Below are positions 1 through 8,314 of a DNA stretch of 64,000 nucleotides, one piece after another (position 1 is the stretch's first letter; each line of letters opens with the position of its first letter). The stretch covers positions 148,790 through 212,789 of the forward strand of contig NZ_JAALGE010000002.1 of assembly GCF_011057645.1 (NCBI RefSeq). Direction: 5' to 3'. Origin of the DNA: Marisediminicola senii (lineage in GTDB: Bacteria; Actinomycetota; Actinomycetes; Actinomycetales; Microbacteriaceae). Below the pieces are notes generated by a model. The model was not told the origin of the DNA and did no database searches. It saw only the letters and a list, made by a program, of their open reading frames with translations. The translations under genes and the position numbers were made by a program.

Positions 1-1055
1 ACCTTGCCGACGAGCGGCGAGGTGTTGGTTCCGATGGTCATCGAGATGGCCGGGTCGTCGACCGTGATCGTCGGCAGCGGCCGAACGTCTTCTGGGTCGG
101 CGAGGGTCTCACCGATGGTGATGTCCTCGATGCCAGCGACGGCGACGATGTCGCCGGGGCCCGCGGATTCGGTCGGAAAGCGGGTCAGCGCCTTGGTCTT
201 GAGCAGCTCGGTGATCTTGACGGTCTGCACGCTGCCGTCGTGGCGGACCCATGCGACCTGCTGGCCCTTGCGGATCTCGCCGTGGAAGACACGGAGCAGG
301 GCGAGGCGGCCGAGGAACGGCGAGGCGTCGAGGTTGGTGACGTGGGCCTGCAGGGGGTGCTCATCGTCGTAGACGGGGGCGGGCACATGGGTGAGGATCG
401 CGTCGAACAGCGGCTCGAGGTCGTCGTTGTCCGGCAGGGTGCCGTTCTCGGGCTTGTTGTCGCTCGCGGCACCATTGCGGCCGGAGGCGTAGACGACGGG
501 AACGTCGAGCACGGCGTCGAGGTCGAGGTCGGGCATATCGTCTGCCATGTCGCTGGCGAGGCCGAGGAGGAGGTCCTGGCTCTCGGCGACGACCTCGTCG
601 ATGCGCGCGTCGGGACGGTCGGTCTTGTTGACCAGCAGGATGACGGGCAGCTTGGCTTCGAGTGCCTTGCGCAGCACGAAGCGGGTCTGCGGAAGCGGGC
701 CCTCACTGGCGTCGACGAGGAGCACGACACCGTCGACCATGGACAGGCCGCGTTCGACCTCTCCGCCGAAGTCGGCGTGGCCGGGGGTGTCGATCACGTT
801 GATGGTGATCGGTCCGCCTGCGCCGTGCTCCGAGGCGTGCTTGCCGTTGTAGGAGATCGCGGTGTTCTTCGCGAGGATCGTGATGCCCTTTTCGCGCTCG
901 AGGTCGTTCGAGTCCATCATGCGGTCTTCGCCCTCGAAGTGGGCGTCGAAGGAGTTGGTCTGCTTCAGCATCGCGTCGACGAGGGTGGTCTTGCCGTGGT
1001 CGACGTGGGCGACGATAGCGACGTTGCGCAGGTCTTTGCGGGTGGCAATGGCCAT
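1..1055 (-). CDS. typA: TypA/BipA ribosome-associated GTPase, 5' part only
   Basis: Translational GTPase of the EF-G/LepA class that acts on the 50S subunit, in ribosome assembly and under stress. Only the first 351 codons are present; the rest lies beyond base 1. The GTPase motifs appear in order: G1 AHVDHGKTT at residues 16-24, GITI in switch I, G3 DTPGH, and G4 NKTD. They are followed by the beginning of the beta-barrel domain II. The ATG at 1055 is preceded by AAGGA about 12 bases upstream. The gene is transcribed alone, away from the downstream end of the ABC importer operon. Family assignment is secure. Confidence 0.96.
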   Translation of the reverse strand, partial: MAIATRKDLRNVAIVAHVDHGKTTLVDAMLKQTNSFDAHFEGEDRMMDSNDLEREKGITILAKNTAISYNGKHASEHGAGGPITINVIDTPGHADFGGEVERGLSMVDGVVLLVDASEGPLPQTRFVLRKALEAKLPVILLVNKTDRPDARIDEVVAESQDLLLGLASDMADDMPDLDLDAVLDVPVVYASGRNGAASDNKPENGTLPDNDDLEPLFDAILTHVPAPVYDDEHPLQAHVTNLDASPFLGRLALLRVFHGEIRKGQQVAWVRHDGSVQTVKITELLKTKALTRFPTESAGPGDIVAVAGIEDITIGETLADPEDVRPLPTITVDDPAISMTIGTNTSPLVGK

Positions 1056-1234
1056 TGTGTTTGTGTCCTTGGTTACTGGGCACCGTCTCGGGCGTCTGGC
1101 AGCCTCGATCGGATGATGCGCGAGGAGGCATGACCAACACCCAGCGGGCGCTGGAGTGGGAGTCTCTGGGATCCGCAGGATCACGTCGGTGGTGCCCTGC
1201 GCCCGCCAGTCTACCGCGCCGCGCCTGATACGGG

Positions 1235-1262
1235 GTTCGCCCCCCGTTTCCGGGGGGCGAAC
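1235..1262 (-). terminator. Strong hairpin downstream of the peptide ABC operon
   Basis: An 11-base perfect inverted repeat (GTTCGCCCCCC and GGGGGGCGAAC) with a six-base loop. It lies about 70 bases after the stop of the ABC ATPase gene. There is no U-tract, as is common for actinobacterial terminators. It should end the importer operon and insulate typA. Confidence 0.7.
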
Positions 1263-1332
1263 TCGGGTGCCTCGGCCATGGATCGGCCGGTGCGGGGCGA
1301 CGGTCGACTGGCGTCGCCTGACCGTCGTGCGG

Positions 1333-3087
1333 TCAGCGGCCGAACTCGAAGTGCGCGCCGGGGATGGCCTCGAGAAGGGTGCGGGTGTATTCCTCCCGCG
1401 GGTTGTCGAAGACCTCGTCGGTGGTGGCCCGCTCGACGATCTTGCCGCTCTGCATCACGCACACGGTGTCGGCGATGAGCCTGACCACCGCGAGGTCGTG
1501 CGTAATAAAGAGGTACGTGAGCTCGAGCTCGGCCTGCAGGTCGGTGAGCAGTTCGAGCACCTGGCCCTGCACGAGCACGTCGAGTGCGGAGACCGCCTCG
1601 TCGAGCACGAGCACGTCGGGCTTGAGGGCGAGTGCCCTGGCGATGGCGATGCGCTGCCGCTGGCCACCCGAGAGTTCGTTCGGGTAGCGGTTGACGGTGG
1701 ATGCCGGCAGCGCGACTTGCTCGAGGAGCTCGTACACGCGTGCCGAGCGGGACTTCTTGTCGCCGATCCCGTGGGCCCTGAGCGGCTCGGAGATCGTGTT
1801 GCCGACGCTGTAGACCGGGTCGAGCGATCCGTACGGGTCCTGGAACACGGGCTGCACGCGGCGGCGGAACTTGAGCAGGTCGGCGCCCTTGAGCTTCGCG
1901 ACATCCTGCCCATCGAAGCGGATCGACCCCGACGTGATGGTCTCGAGCTGCAGCATGAGCTTGGCGACGGTGGACTTGCCGGAGCCGGACTCCCCCACGA
2001 TCGCGGTCGTCGTGCCGCGCGGCATGGTGAACGAGACGCCGTCGACTGCCTTGAGCTCGTCGGTCTTGAATCCACCGCGGCGGATCCGGTAGATCTTGGT
2101 GATGTCGTCGACGGTCACCAGGTTCTCGCTGGGGCCGCTGTCGCGCGCGTCGGCCTTGGCCATCATGCGGTCGTCGACCGAGCCGATCGACGCGATGTCG
2201 AGCTTCCTGGTGCTCTCGGGACGGCGGGCGGACTGGATGCGCCGGGAGGCAAGGTTCGGGGCCGCCGCCACCAGCTTCTGCGTGTAGGGGTGCAGCGGGT
2301 TGGCGAGGATGTCCACCGAACGGCCGGACTCCACGACCTTGCCCTTGTACATGACGACCAGCTGGTCGGCGCGCTCGACGGCGAGGCCGAGGTCGTGGGT
2401 GATGAACAGCACCGAGGTGCCGTAGTCACGCGTGAGGGTCTCGATGTGGTCGAGGATCTTGCGCTGCACCGTCACGTCGAGCGCCGAGGTGGGCTCGTCT
2501 GCGATCAGCAGCTTGGGGCGCGACGACAGGCCGATGCCGATGAGCACGCGCTGGCGCATGCCCCCGGAGAACTGGTGCGGATACTGCTTGAGGCGCACCT
2601 CGGCGTCGGCGAGACCGGCCTGCTGCAGCACCTCGATGGTGCGCGCACGCGCGGCCTTACCCTTGGCGACACCGTTGGCCCTGATCGCCTCCTCGACCTG
2701 GAAACCGATGTTCCACACCGGGTTGAGGTTCGACATCGGGTCCTGTGGCACGTAGCCGATCAGGTTGCCGCGCACGGCCTGCATCTCCTTGGGCGCGAGC
2801 GTCGTGAGGTCGCGTCCCTCGAAGAGGATCTGGCCGCCGGTGACCTTGCCTGCACCGGGCAGCAGGTCGATGATGGCCTGCGCGGTCGTCGACTTGCCGG
2901 AACCGGACTCCCCCACGATGGCGAGGGTCTGGCCGGCCTCGAGGCGCATGCTGACGCCCTCGACGGCCGGAATGAAACCGCGCTGGGTCTTGAATCCGAC
3001 CTCGAGGTTCTTGATCTCGAGGAGCGGTGCGGCCGCTGCGCGGTCGCTGGAGCTCTGCGGGGAGGTCATTGCCTGGTTTCCAATCAT
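1333..3087 (-). CDS. Oligopeptide ABC importer ATPase, two fused NBDs (DppD-DppF type)
   Basis: Cytoplasmic ATPase driving peptide or nickel-type import. Two complete nucleotide-binding domains lie in one 584-residue chain. NBD1 has Walker A GESGSGKST at residues 59-67, signature FSGGMRQR, Walker B ending DEPTSALD, and the HPYTQKL element typical of the oligopeptide family C-terminal region. NBD2 repeats GESGSGKST, then LSGGQRQR and DEAVSALD. The ATG at 3087 overlaps the permease stop as ATGA; a second ATG at 3069 is also possible. It is the last gene of the importer operon and forms one asymmetric ATPase in place of the usual two subunits. The substrate cannot be read from the sequence. Confidence 0.93.
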   Translation of the reverse strand: MIGNQAMTSPQSSSDRAAAAPLLEIKNLEVGFKTQRGFIPAVEGVSMRLEAGQTLAIVGESGSGKSTTAQAIIDLLPGAGKVTGGQILFEGRDLTTLAPKEMQAVRGNLIGYVPQDPMSNLNPVWNIGFQVEEAIRANGVAKGKAARARTIEVLQQAGLADAEVRLKQYPHQFSGGMRQRVLIGIGLSSRPKLLIADEPTSALDVTVQRKILDHIETLTRDYGTSVLFITHDLGLAVERADQLVVMYKGKVVESGRSVDILANPLHPYTQKLVAAAPNLASRRIQSARRPESTRKLDIASIGSVDDRMMAKADARDSGPSENLVTVDDITKIYRIRRGGFKTDELKAVDGVSFTMPRGTTTAIVGESGSGKSTVAKLMLQLETITSGSIRFDGQDVAKLKGADLLKFRRRVQPVFQDPYGSLDPVYSVGNTISEPLRAHGIGDKKSRSARVYELLEQVALPASTVNRYPNELSGGQRQRIAIARALALKPDVLVLDEAVSALDVLVQGQVLELLTDLQAELELTYLFITHDLAVVRLIADTVCVMQSGKIVERATTDEVFDNPREEYTRTLLEAIPGAHFEFGR

Positions 3088-4034
3088 CGGCGGGCCCGCG
3101 CCTTCGGGTCGAGCGCGTCGCGCACGACGTCGCCCAGCATGAGGAATGACAGCACGGTGAGGGACAGCGCCGCGGCCGGGTAGAACAGCACCATCGGCGC
3201 CGTCTGCACCGATGTGCGGGCCTGCCCGATGTCGTTGCCCCACGACATGATGTTCGGCGGCAGCCCGATTCCGAGGAACGACAGCGTCGCCTCGGCGACG
3301 ATGAACGATCCGAGCGACGTCGTGGCGACGACGATGACCGGGGCGATGGCGTTGGGGAGCACGTGCCGGATGAGGATGCGGAACCGAGACACCCCGAGCG
3401 CGGTGGACGCCGTCACGTAGTCGGCGCTGCGGGCGGAGAGAACGGCGCCGCGCATGATGCGGGCGATCTGCGGCCACGCGAAGATCGCGAGTACCAGCGC
3501 GATGACGACGGGGGTGCGCTCCGGCAGCACGGAGATGAGCACGATGGCACCGAGCACGGTGGGGATGGCGAAGAAGATGTCGCCGACGCGCGAGACTACC
3601 GCGTCGAGGAATCCGCCGTAGTAGCCGGCCAGGGCGCCGATGACGATGCCGAACGCCGTGACGAGCGCGGTGGCGAGCAGCCCGACCACGAGGGAGGCCT
3701 GCGCACCGAATATCACGCGCGCGAACACGTCGCAGCCCTGGCGGGTGAAGCCGAATGGATGCCCCGCTTCTGGCCCGCCGTTGCTGTTGGGCAGCAGGCA
3801 CCCCGAGTTCGGGGCCTCTGCGGTGAACAGCCGGGGGAACACGGCGACGAGCACGATGACGAAGATCAGCGAGAGGGCGATCCAGAACATCGGCCGGGTG
3901 CGCATGGCATCCCACGCGTCGGCCCACGTGCTGCGCGCCTTATCGGTCTCGTCGAGGCTGTCGACGACGTGCACCGGGGTTGCCGACGCGTCGGCGACGA
4001 AGTGCTGCGAGGTCTCTGGCAGGTTATTTGACAT
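3084..4034 (-). CDS. Oligopeptide ABC transporter permease, DppC type
   Basis: Inner-membrane permease of 316 residues. A roughly 48-residue cytoplasmic N-terminus leads into TM1 (about 48-68), then an extracytoplasmic stretch with two cysteines, then five more membrane segments. The EAA loop that docks the ATPase is visible around ALGVSRFRILIRHVLPN. This layout and length fit DppC/OppC. It overlaps the upstream permease by 11 bases and the downstream ATPase by 4, so the three are translationally coupled. Confidence 0.93.
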   Translation of the reverse strand: MSNNLPETSQHFVADASATPVHVVDSLDETDKARSTWADAWDAMRTRPMFWIALSLIFVIVLVAVFPRLFTAEAPNSGCLLPNSNGGPEAGHPFGFTRQGCDVFARVIFGAQASLVVGLLATALVTAFGIVIGALAGYYGGFLDAVVSRVGDIFFAIPTVLGAIVLISVLPERTPVVIALVLAIFAWPQIARIMRGAVLSARSADYVTASTALGVSRFRILIRHVLPNAIAPVIVVATTSLGSFIVAEATLSFLGIGLPPNIMSWGNDIGQARTSVQTAPMVLFYPAAALSLTVLSFLMLGDVVRDALDPKARARR

Positions 4035-4953
4035 AGCGGATCCTGGGGTCGAGCGTCGCGTAGAGCAGGTCTACGAGCAGGTTGGCGAGCATATAGATGA
4101 TCACCATCACGGCGACGAAGGAGACCACGGTCGGCCCCTCGCCCAGGGTGATGGCACGGAACACGGTGCCACCCACCCCGTTGATGTTGAAGATTCCCTC
4201 GGTGACGATGGCGCCGACCATGAGCGAACCGATGTCGACACCGAGGAAGGTGACGACCGGGATGAGCGAGTTGCGCAGCACGTGCACGGTGACGACACGC
4301 GGCCGGGACAGGCCCTTGGCCGTCGCGGTGCGCACGAAGTCGGCGCCGACGTTGTCGGCGACGCTCGCCCTGGTGAGCCTGACGATGTAGGCGAACGACA
4401 CCGAGGCGAGCACGATGGCCGGCAGGATCAGGTCCTGGATGGGCGCGCCCGGTCCGACCGTGGTGCGGAACAGCCCCAGTTGGATGGCGAAGACGTACTG
4501 CAGGATGAAGCCGAGCACGAAGGTCGGCACCGAGATGAGCAGCAGGCTCACCACGAGGGCGCTCGCGTCGAAGAGCTTCCCCTTGCGGAGGCCCGCGATG
4601 AGCCCGACCAGGATCCCGGCGACGGCCTCGAAGAACAGGGCGAGCATCGCGAGGCGGAAGGTGATCGGGAACGCCTGGGCGAGCAGGTCTTCGACGGGGC
4701 GGCCGGAATAGGTGGTGCCCAGGTCGCCGGTGAGGATCCCGCCGACGTAGAGGAAGTACTGCACGATGAACGGCTCGTCGAGGTTGTACTCGGCCCGAAT
4801 CGCGGCAATCACGCTGTCCGGCGGAGGTCGTTCTCCGAAGAGGGCGGCGATGGGGTCTCCCGGGAGGGAGAACACCATGAAGTAGATGAGGAACGTTGCC
4901 CCGAAGAAGACGGGGATCAGCTGGAGGAGTCGCCTCCCGACGTATCCGAGCAT
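4024..4953 (-). CDS. Oligopeptide ABC transporter permease, DppB type
   Basis: Membrane permease of 309 residues that pairs with the DppC-like subunit. TM1 starts right after the initiator (LIPVFFGATFLIYFMVFSLPGDP), followed by the DppB/OppB motif PGDPIAALFGE and an EAA loop containing TATAKGLSRPRVVTVHVLRN. Six TM segments are expected. The ATG at 4953 follows a 164-base gap containing a strong hairpin, which separates it from the binding-protein gene. Confidence 0.93.
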   Translation of the reverse strand: MLGYVGRRLLQLIPVFFGATFLIYFMVFSLPGDPIAALFGERPPPDSVIAAIRAEYNLDEPFIVQYFLYVGGILTGDLGTTYSGRPVEDLLAQAFPITFRLAMLALFFEAVAGILVGLIAGLRKGKLFDASALVVSLLLISVPTFVLGFILQYVFAIQLGLFRTTVGPGAPIQDLILPAIVLASVSFAYIVRLTRASVADNVGADFVRTATAKGLSRPRVVTVHVLRNSLIPVVTFLGVDIGSLMVGAIVTEGIFNINGVGGTVFRAITLGEGPTVVSFVAVMVIIYMLANLLVDLLYATLDPRIRYVK

Positions 4954-5052
4954 CAGTCGGCCGTACCGGAGTTCTGGAGCATGGAAATCGCAATCATTGG
5001 GAAATCAAGTCGTGGGGAGTCATTGCTTCGGGGTGTGGTGACCACGCGCCAG

Positions 5053-5083
5053 ACGCCCGGGAGACTGGCGGCCTCCCGGGCGT
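5053..5083 (-). terminator. Intercistronic hairpin between binding protein and permeases
   Basis: A perfect 11-base inverted repeat (ACGCCCGGGAG and CTCCCGGGCGT) with a nine-base loop, 35 bases after the binding-protein stop. Its position fits a partial terminator or 3'-end stabiliser that raises binding-protein levels over the membrane subunits. There is no U-tract. Confidence 0.65.
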
Positions 5084-5117
5084 CGGCGGTGCTGGTCACC
5101 GACCAGCGTAAGGCTGA

Positions 5118-6773
5118 TTAGCCCTTGGTGATTTCGTAGTACAGCGGCACGGAGTCCCAACCGAAGGTGACGTTGTCGACGGTGTCAGCCGACACGCCGG
5201 TCACGTTCGAGTACCACAGCGGGATGGTGGGGAGGTCCTCGAGGAGGACTTCCTGTGCATCCTGGTAGACGGCGTTGGCGTCTTCGACGGTCGCGGCGGT
5301 CGATCCCTCGGCGAGCAGCGCGTCGAACTCTTCGCTGCTGTAGTCCTCGTAGTTGGAGCCTGCACCGGTCTGGTACAGCGGCGCGAGGAAGTTGTACAGC
5401 GACGGGTAGTCGGCCTGCCATCCGGCGCGGGTGGCACCGGTGAGGGCGTCGGAGTCACGGTCGCCGAGTGCTTCGGCGAAGGTGGCGTACGGCTTGCCCT
5501 GGGCGGAGATGCCGAGCGTGTTGCCGATGCTCTGCGTCACGGCGTCGACCCATGCCTGGTGTCCTCCGTCGGAGTTGTAGGCGATGTCGAACACGGTGTC
5601 GCCGTAGGGCGAGATCGCGTCGGCTTCTGCCCACAGTTCCTGGGCACGCTCCGCGTCGTATTCGAGCACGTCGGCACCCTCGAGGGAATCCGTGTAGCCG
5701 TCGATCACCGGGGAGGTGAAGTCGGTGGCCGGGGTGCGGGTTCCTTGGAAGATTACGTCGGTGATCTCTTCGCGGTTGATCGCGTGGGAGATCGCAGCGC
5801 GGCGCAGCTTGCCCTCTTCACCCGACCAGTGCTCGAGGTAGTAGGGCAGGTTCATGCCCTGGAAGATTGCGGCCGGCTGGTTGACCGCGCGGTCACCGAA
5901 CTCGTCCTCGTAGGTCTCGAACGCGCTGTCCGGAACGGCGTCGAGCACGTCGAGGTTGCCACCCTGCACGTCGGCGTATGCGGCGTCCTGGCTGGCGTAG
6001 AACGTGATGGTCAGGCCATCGTTCTGCGGTTCGCGGGGGCCGTCGTAGTCGGGGTTGGTGACGAGGTCGATTCCAACGTCGTGCTGCCAGGCTCCCTCGC
6101 CGTCGAGCATGTACGGGCCGTTGCCGATCGGGTTCTCGCCGAAGGCTTCCATGTCCTCGAACGCGACCTCGGGCAGCGGGTAGTAGGCGGTGTAGCCCAG
6201 GCGCAGCGGCCAGTCGGCCTCGGGTGCCGACAGCTCCACGGTGAACGTGGTGTCGTCGACGACCGTCAGGCCGCTCATGGTCTCGGCGGTGGGCTCGGTG
6301 ACGACGTTGCCCTCGTCGTCGAGCTCGGCCTGCACCTCGTCGTAGCCGACGATGTTGTCGAAGAAGTACGAGGCGCTCTGGGCGTTGGGGCCGTAGGCGC
6401 CGTAGTTCCACGCGTCGACGAAGGAGTTCGAGGTCACCGGGGTTCCGTTGGTGAACTCGAGGCCATCGCGCAGGGTGACGGTCCAGATGGTCGAGTCGTC
6501 GGACTCGATGGACTCGGCTGCGTCGTTCTCGATGGCGCCGTCGGCGTCGTAGGTGACCAGTCCGGCGAAGATGGAGGTCGTGATCTTGCCGCCGCCCGTC
6601 TCGGTGGTGTTGGTCGGGATGAGGGGGTTCTGCGGTTCGCTGCCGTTGGTGGTGATGATTCCATCGCCCGCCTGTGCAGCGTCGTCGTCTGCGCCTGCCG
6701 AGCATCCGGTCAACACGAGCGCCGAGGCGACGCCCATGCCGGCGAATGCCAGGCCGAGTCTGTTGCGTTTCAC
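5118..6773 (-). CDS. ABC transporter substrate-binding lipoprotein, family 5 (peptide type)
   Basis: Extracytoplasmic solute receptor of 551 residues. A lipoprotein signal peptide is clear: KRNR, a hydrophobic stretch, and the lipobox LTGC. The mature part has the family 5 architecture with NGTPVTSNSFVDAWNY (a variant of the family segment), GNGPYMLDG near the middle and RRAAISHAINREEI. The GTG at 6773 is chosen because AGGAGG lies four bases upstream and the signal peptide starts exactly there; the open frame upstream lacks a signal-like start. It is the first gene of the importer operon. The ligand is unknown; oligopeptides are the default inference. Confidence 0.94.
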   Translation of the reverse strand: MKRNRLGLAFAGMGVASALVLTGCSAGADDDAAQAGDGIITTNGSEPQNPLIPTNTTETGGGKITTSIFAGLVTYDADGAIENDAAESIESDDSTIWTVTLRDGLEFTNGTPVTSNSFVDAWNYGAYGPNAQSASYFFDNIVGYDEVQAELDDEGNVVTEPTAETMSGLTVVDDTTFTVELSAPEADWPLRLGYTAYYPLPEVAFEDMEAFGENPIGNGPYMLDGEGAWQHDVGIDLVTNPDYDGPREPQNDGLTITFYASQDAAYADVQGGNLDVLDAVPDSAFETYEDEFGDRAVNQPAAIFQGMNLPYYLEHWSGEEGKLRRAAISHAINREEITDVIFQGTRTPATDFTSPVIDGYTDSLEGADVLEYDAERAQELWAEADAISPYGDTVFDIAYNSDGGHQAWVDAVTQSIGNTLGISAQGKPYATFAEALGDRDSDALTGATRAGWQADYPSLYNFLAPLYQTGAGSNYEDYSSEEFDALLAEGSTAATVEDANAVYQDAQEVLLEDLPTIPLWYSNVTGVSADTVDNVTFGWDSVPLYYEITKG

Positions 6774-6826
6774 TGTTCCTCCTGTGCAAAGTGCGCGACG
6801 GCAGCACGAAATGGACTGGGCCGCGC

Positions 6827-6880
6827 GTGGATGTAAGTACCCTAAGTGGGGGTTTTCGTGACGCAAAACTGAGGGAAGAA
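6827..6880 (-). promoter_or_regulatory. Candidate promoter of the peptide importer operon
   Basis: On the minus strand, TTGCGT is followed after 16 bases by TAGGGT, about 60 bases upstream of the GTG start of the binding-protein gene. The match to sigma-A consensus is moderate. Confidence 0.35.
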
Positions 6881-7038
6881 AAGTTACACAGCGGAAACCC
6901 TGACGTGGCTTTCGAGCGTCGTCTTCAAGAATGTTGCGTGAATGACCGGATATCTGCACGATTCGGTCGTTTGAGGGTCGCTCGGTAACTTCTCGGGCGG
7001 CTCCAATGTCCGGACTTCCCGAGATGCGGAGATCACCA

Positions 7039-7821
7039 GTGCCCAATCCACCCCTCGGTGCGGTGCCCTCCCGGGGACGGATCGGCGCGGAGATCGCCAT
7101 CGTGCTGGGGCTCTCGCTCGGCGCGTCGGCCGTCTACTCGCTCATCTCGATCATCAACGCGGCGACCAGGGAAGAATCGATCGGGTCGCAGACGACGACC
7201 CTGAACCGGTCGCTCAGCCCCCGCCCGATCTTCGACCTGGTGTACCAGCTGCTCGCCATCGCGGTCGACCTGGTGCCGGTCGCCCTCGTGGTGTTCCTGC
7301 TCTGGAGTTCTGCGAGGCCACACCTCGCGCGCCTGGGCATCGACTTCTCGCGCACCGGCCGCGACCTGGCATCGGGAGCTGCCCTCGCGCTCGTCATCGG
7401 CGTACCCGGCATCGTGCTCTACCTCGCGGGCCGCGCCCTCGACCTGGGGCTGAACGTGCAGGCTGCCGCCCTCGACGACCACTGGTGGACGGTGCCGGTG
7501 CTGCTGCTCTCGGCGGTGCGGGCGGGCGTGCTCGAAGAGGTGATCGTGATCGGCTACCTGTTCGCGCGCCTCACCGACCTCGGCTGGCGACCGTGGACCA
7601 TCATCGTGGGCGCAGCCCTGCTGCGTGGCAGCTACCACCTCTACCAGGGGGTGCCCGCGTTCTTCGGCAACCTCGCGATGGGCATCCTGTTCGGCTGGCT
7701 CTACCGCCGCTACGGCCGACTGCTCCCCCTGGTGTTCGCGCACATCCTCATCGACGCCGCGGTCTTCGTCGGGTACGGCTGGGCGGCGGCGACCTTCCCC
7801 GACGTGTTCGGCGCGTCGTAG
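7039..7821 (+). CDS. CPBP family intramembrane metalloprotease
   Basis: Polytopic membrane protein of about 260 residues in the CPBP (Abi/CAAX prenyl protease-like) family. Three motifs carry putative metal or catalytic residues: EEVIVIGYL, LLRGSYHLYQG, and HILIDAAVF. The arginine of the usual EExxxR motif is replaced (EEVIVI), although the rest fits the actinobacterial subgroup with YHLYQG. The GTG at 7039 is preferred over the ATGs at 7006 and 7024 because GGAG lies seven bases upstream of it. It runs divergently from the importer operon. The natural substrate is not inferable. Confidence 0.85.
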   Translation: MPNPPLGAVPSRGRIGAEIAIVLGLSLGASAVYSLISIINAATREESIGSQTTTLNRSLSPRPIFDLVYQLLAIAVDLVPVALVVFLLWSSARPHLARLGIDFSRTGRDLASGAALALVIGVPGIVLYLAGRALDLGLNVQAAALDDHWWTVPVLLLSAVRAGVLEEVIVIGYLFARLTDLGWRPWTIIVGAALLRGSYHLYQGVPAFFGNLAMGILFGWLYRRYGRLLPLVFAHILIDAAVFVGYGWAAATFPDVFGAS

Positions 7822-7957
7822 CGCCCGTTCACGGCGCGCAGTCTCGTGAAACACGCCCGAGCGTGGCGCTGGCGATCGATCCTGAGAGGCCCTTATGATT
7901 GGCGCGCCGCACACCGCCGTGCGCACGCCTACGGGTGAACCCATCTGAGGGGGATTT

Positions 7958-8314
7958 GTGAGCAACGCTGCACCGCATTCCACGCCCGCCACACCGGTCA
8001 TCGATTATCAACAGGTCGAGAGCAAACCGAACTTCGTCGCCCTCAAGAAGAAGCACCGGAGTTTCGTTTTCCCGGTCGCCATCGGCTTCCTCGCCTGGTA
8101 TTTCGCCTACGTCCTGCTCGCGGACTACGCCCACGAGTTCATGGCCACCCCCGTGATCGGCAACATCAACATCGGCCTGCTGCTCGGGCTCGGCCAGTTC
8201 GTGTCGACCTTCGCGATCACCACGTGGTATGTGTCGTACGCGAACCGCACCCTCGACCCGATCGCCGCCGAGATCCGCGGCGAGCTCGAGACCATTGAGG
8301 CGGCCCACAAGTGA
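7958..8314 (+). CDS. DUF485 small membrane protein (YjcH-like)
   Basis: A 118-residue protein with two hydrophobic segments (around residues 45-64 and 72-92). It has the DUF485 pattern, in which a cytoplasmic N-terminus is followed by FPVAIGFLAWYFAYVLLADY and ends in charged residues. DUF485 genes sit directly before acetate-type sodium/solute symporters, as here. The GTG at 7958 has GAGGGGG as ribosome site, and its stop overlaps the next start as GTGA. The likely role is a partner of the transporter; its exact function is unknown. Confidence 0.9.
   Translation: MSNAAPHSTPATPVIDYQQVESKPNFVALKKKHRSFVFPVAIGFLAWYFAYVLLADYAHEFMATPVIGNINIGLLLGLGQFVSTFAITTWYVSYANRTLDPIAAEIRGELETIEAAHK

Noticed and set aside
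1156..3183. Long plus-strand open frame (675 codons) over the ABC ATPase
   Set aside because: It is antisense to a complete two-domain ATPase with perfect motifs, and its residues are Arg/Gly/Asp/Val-rich as expected for GC-rich shadow frames. The same applies to long antisense frames over gcvP, terC, the giant membrane protein and others.
7006..7038. Earlier ATG starts for the CPBP protease
   Set aside because: Neither ATG has a ribosome site, while the GTG at 7039 has GGAG seven bases upstream.
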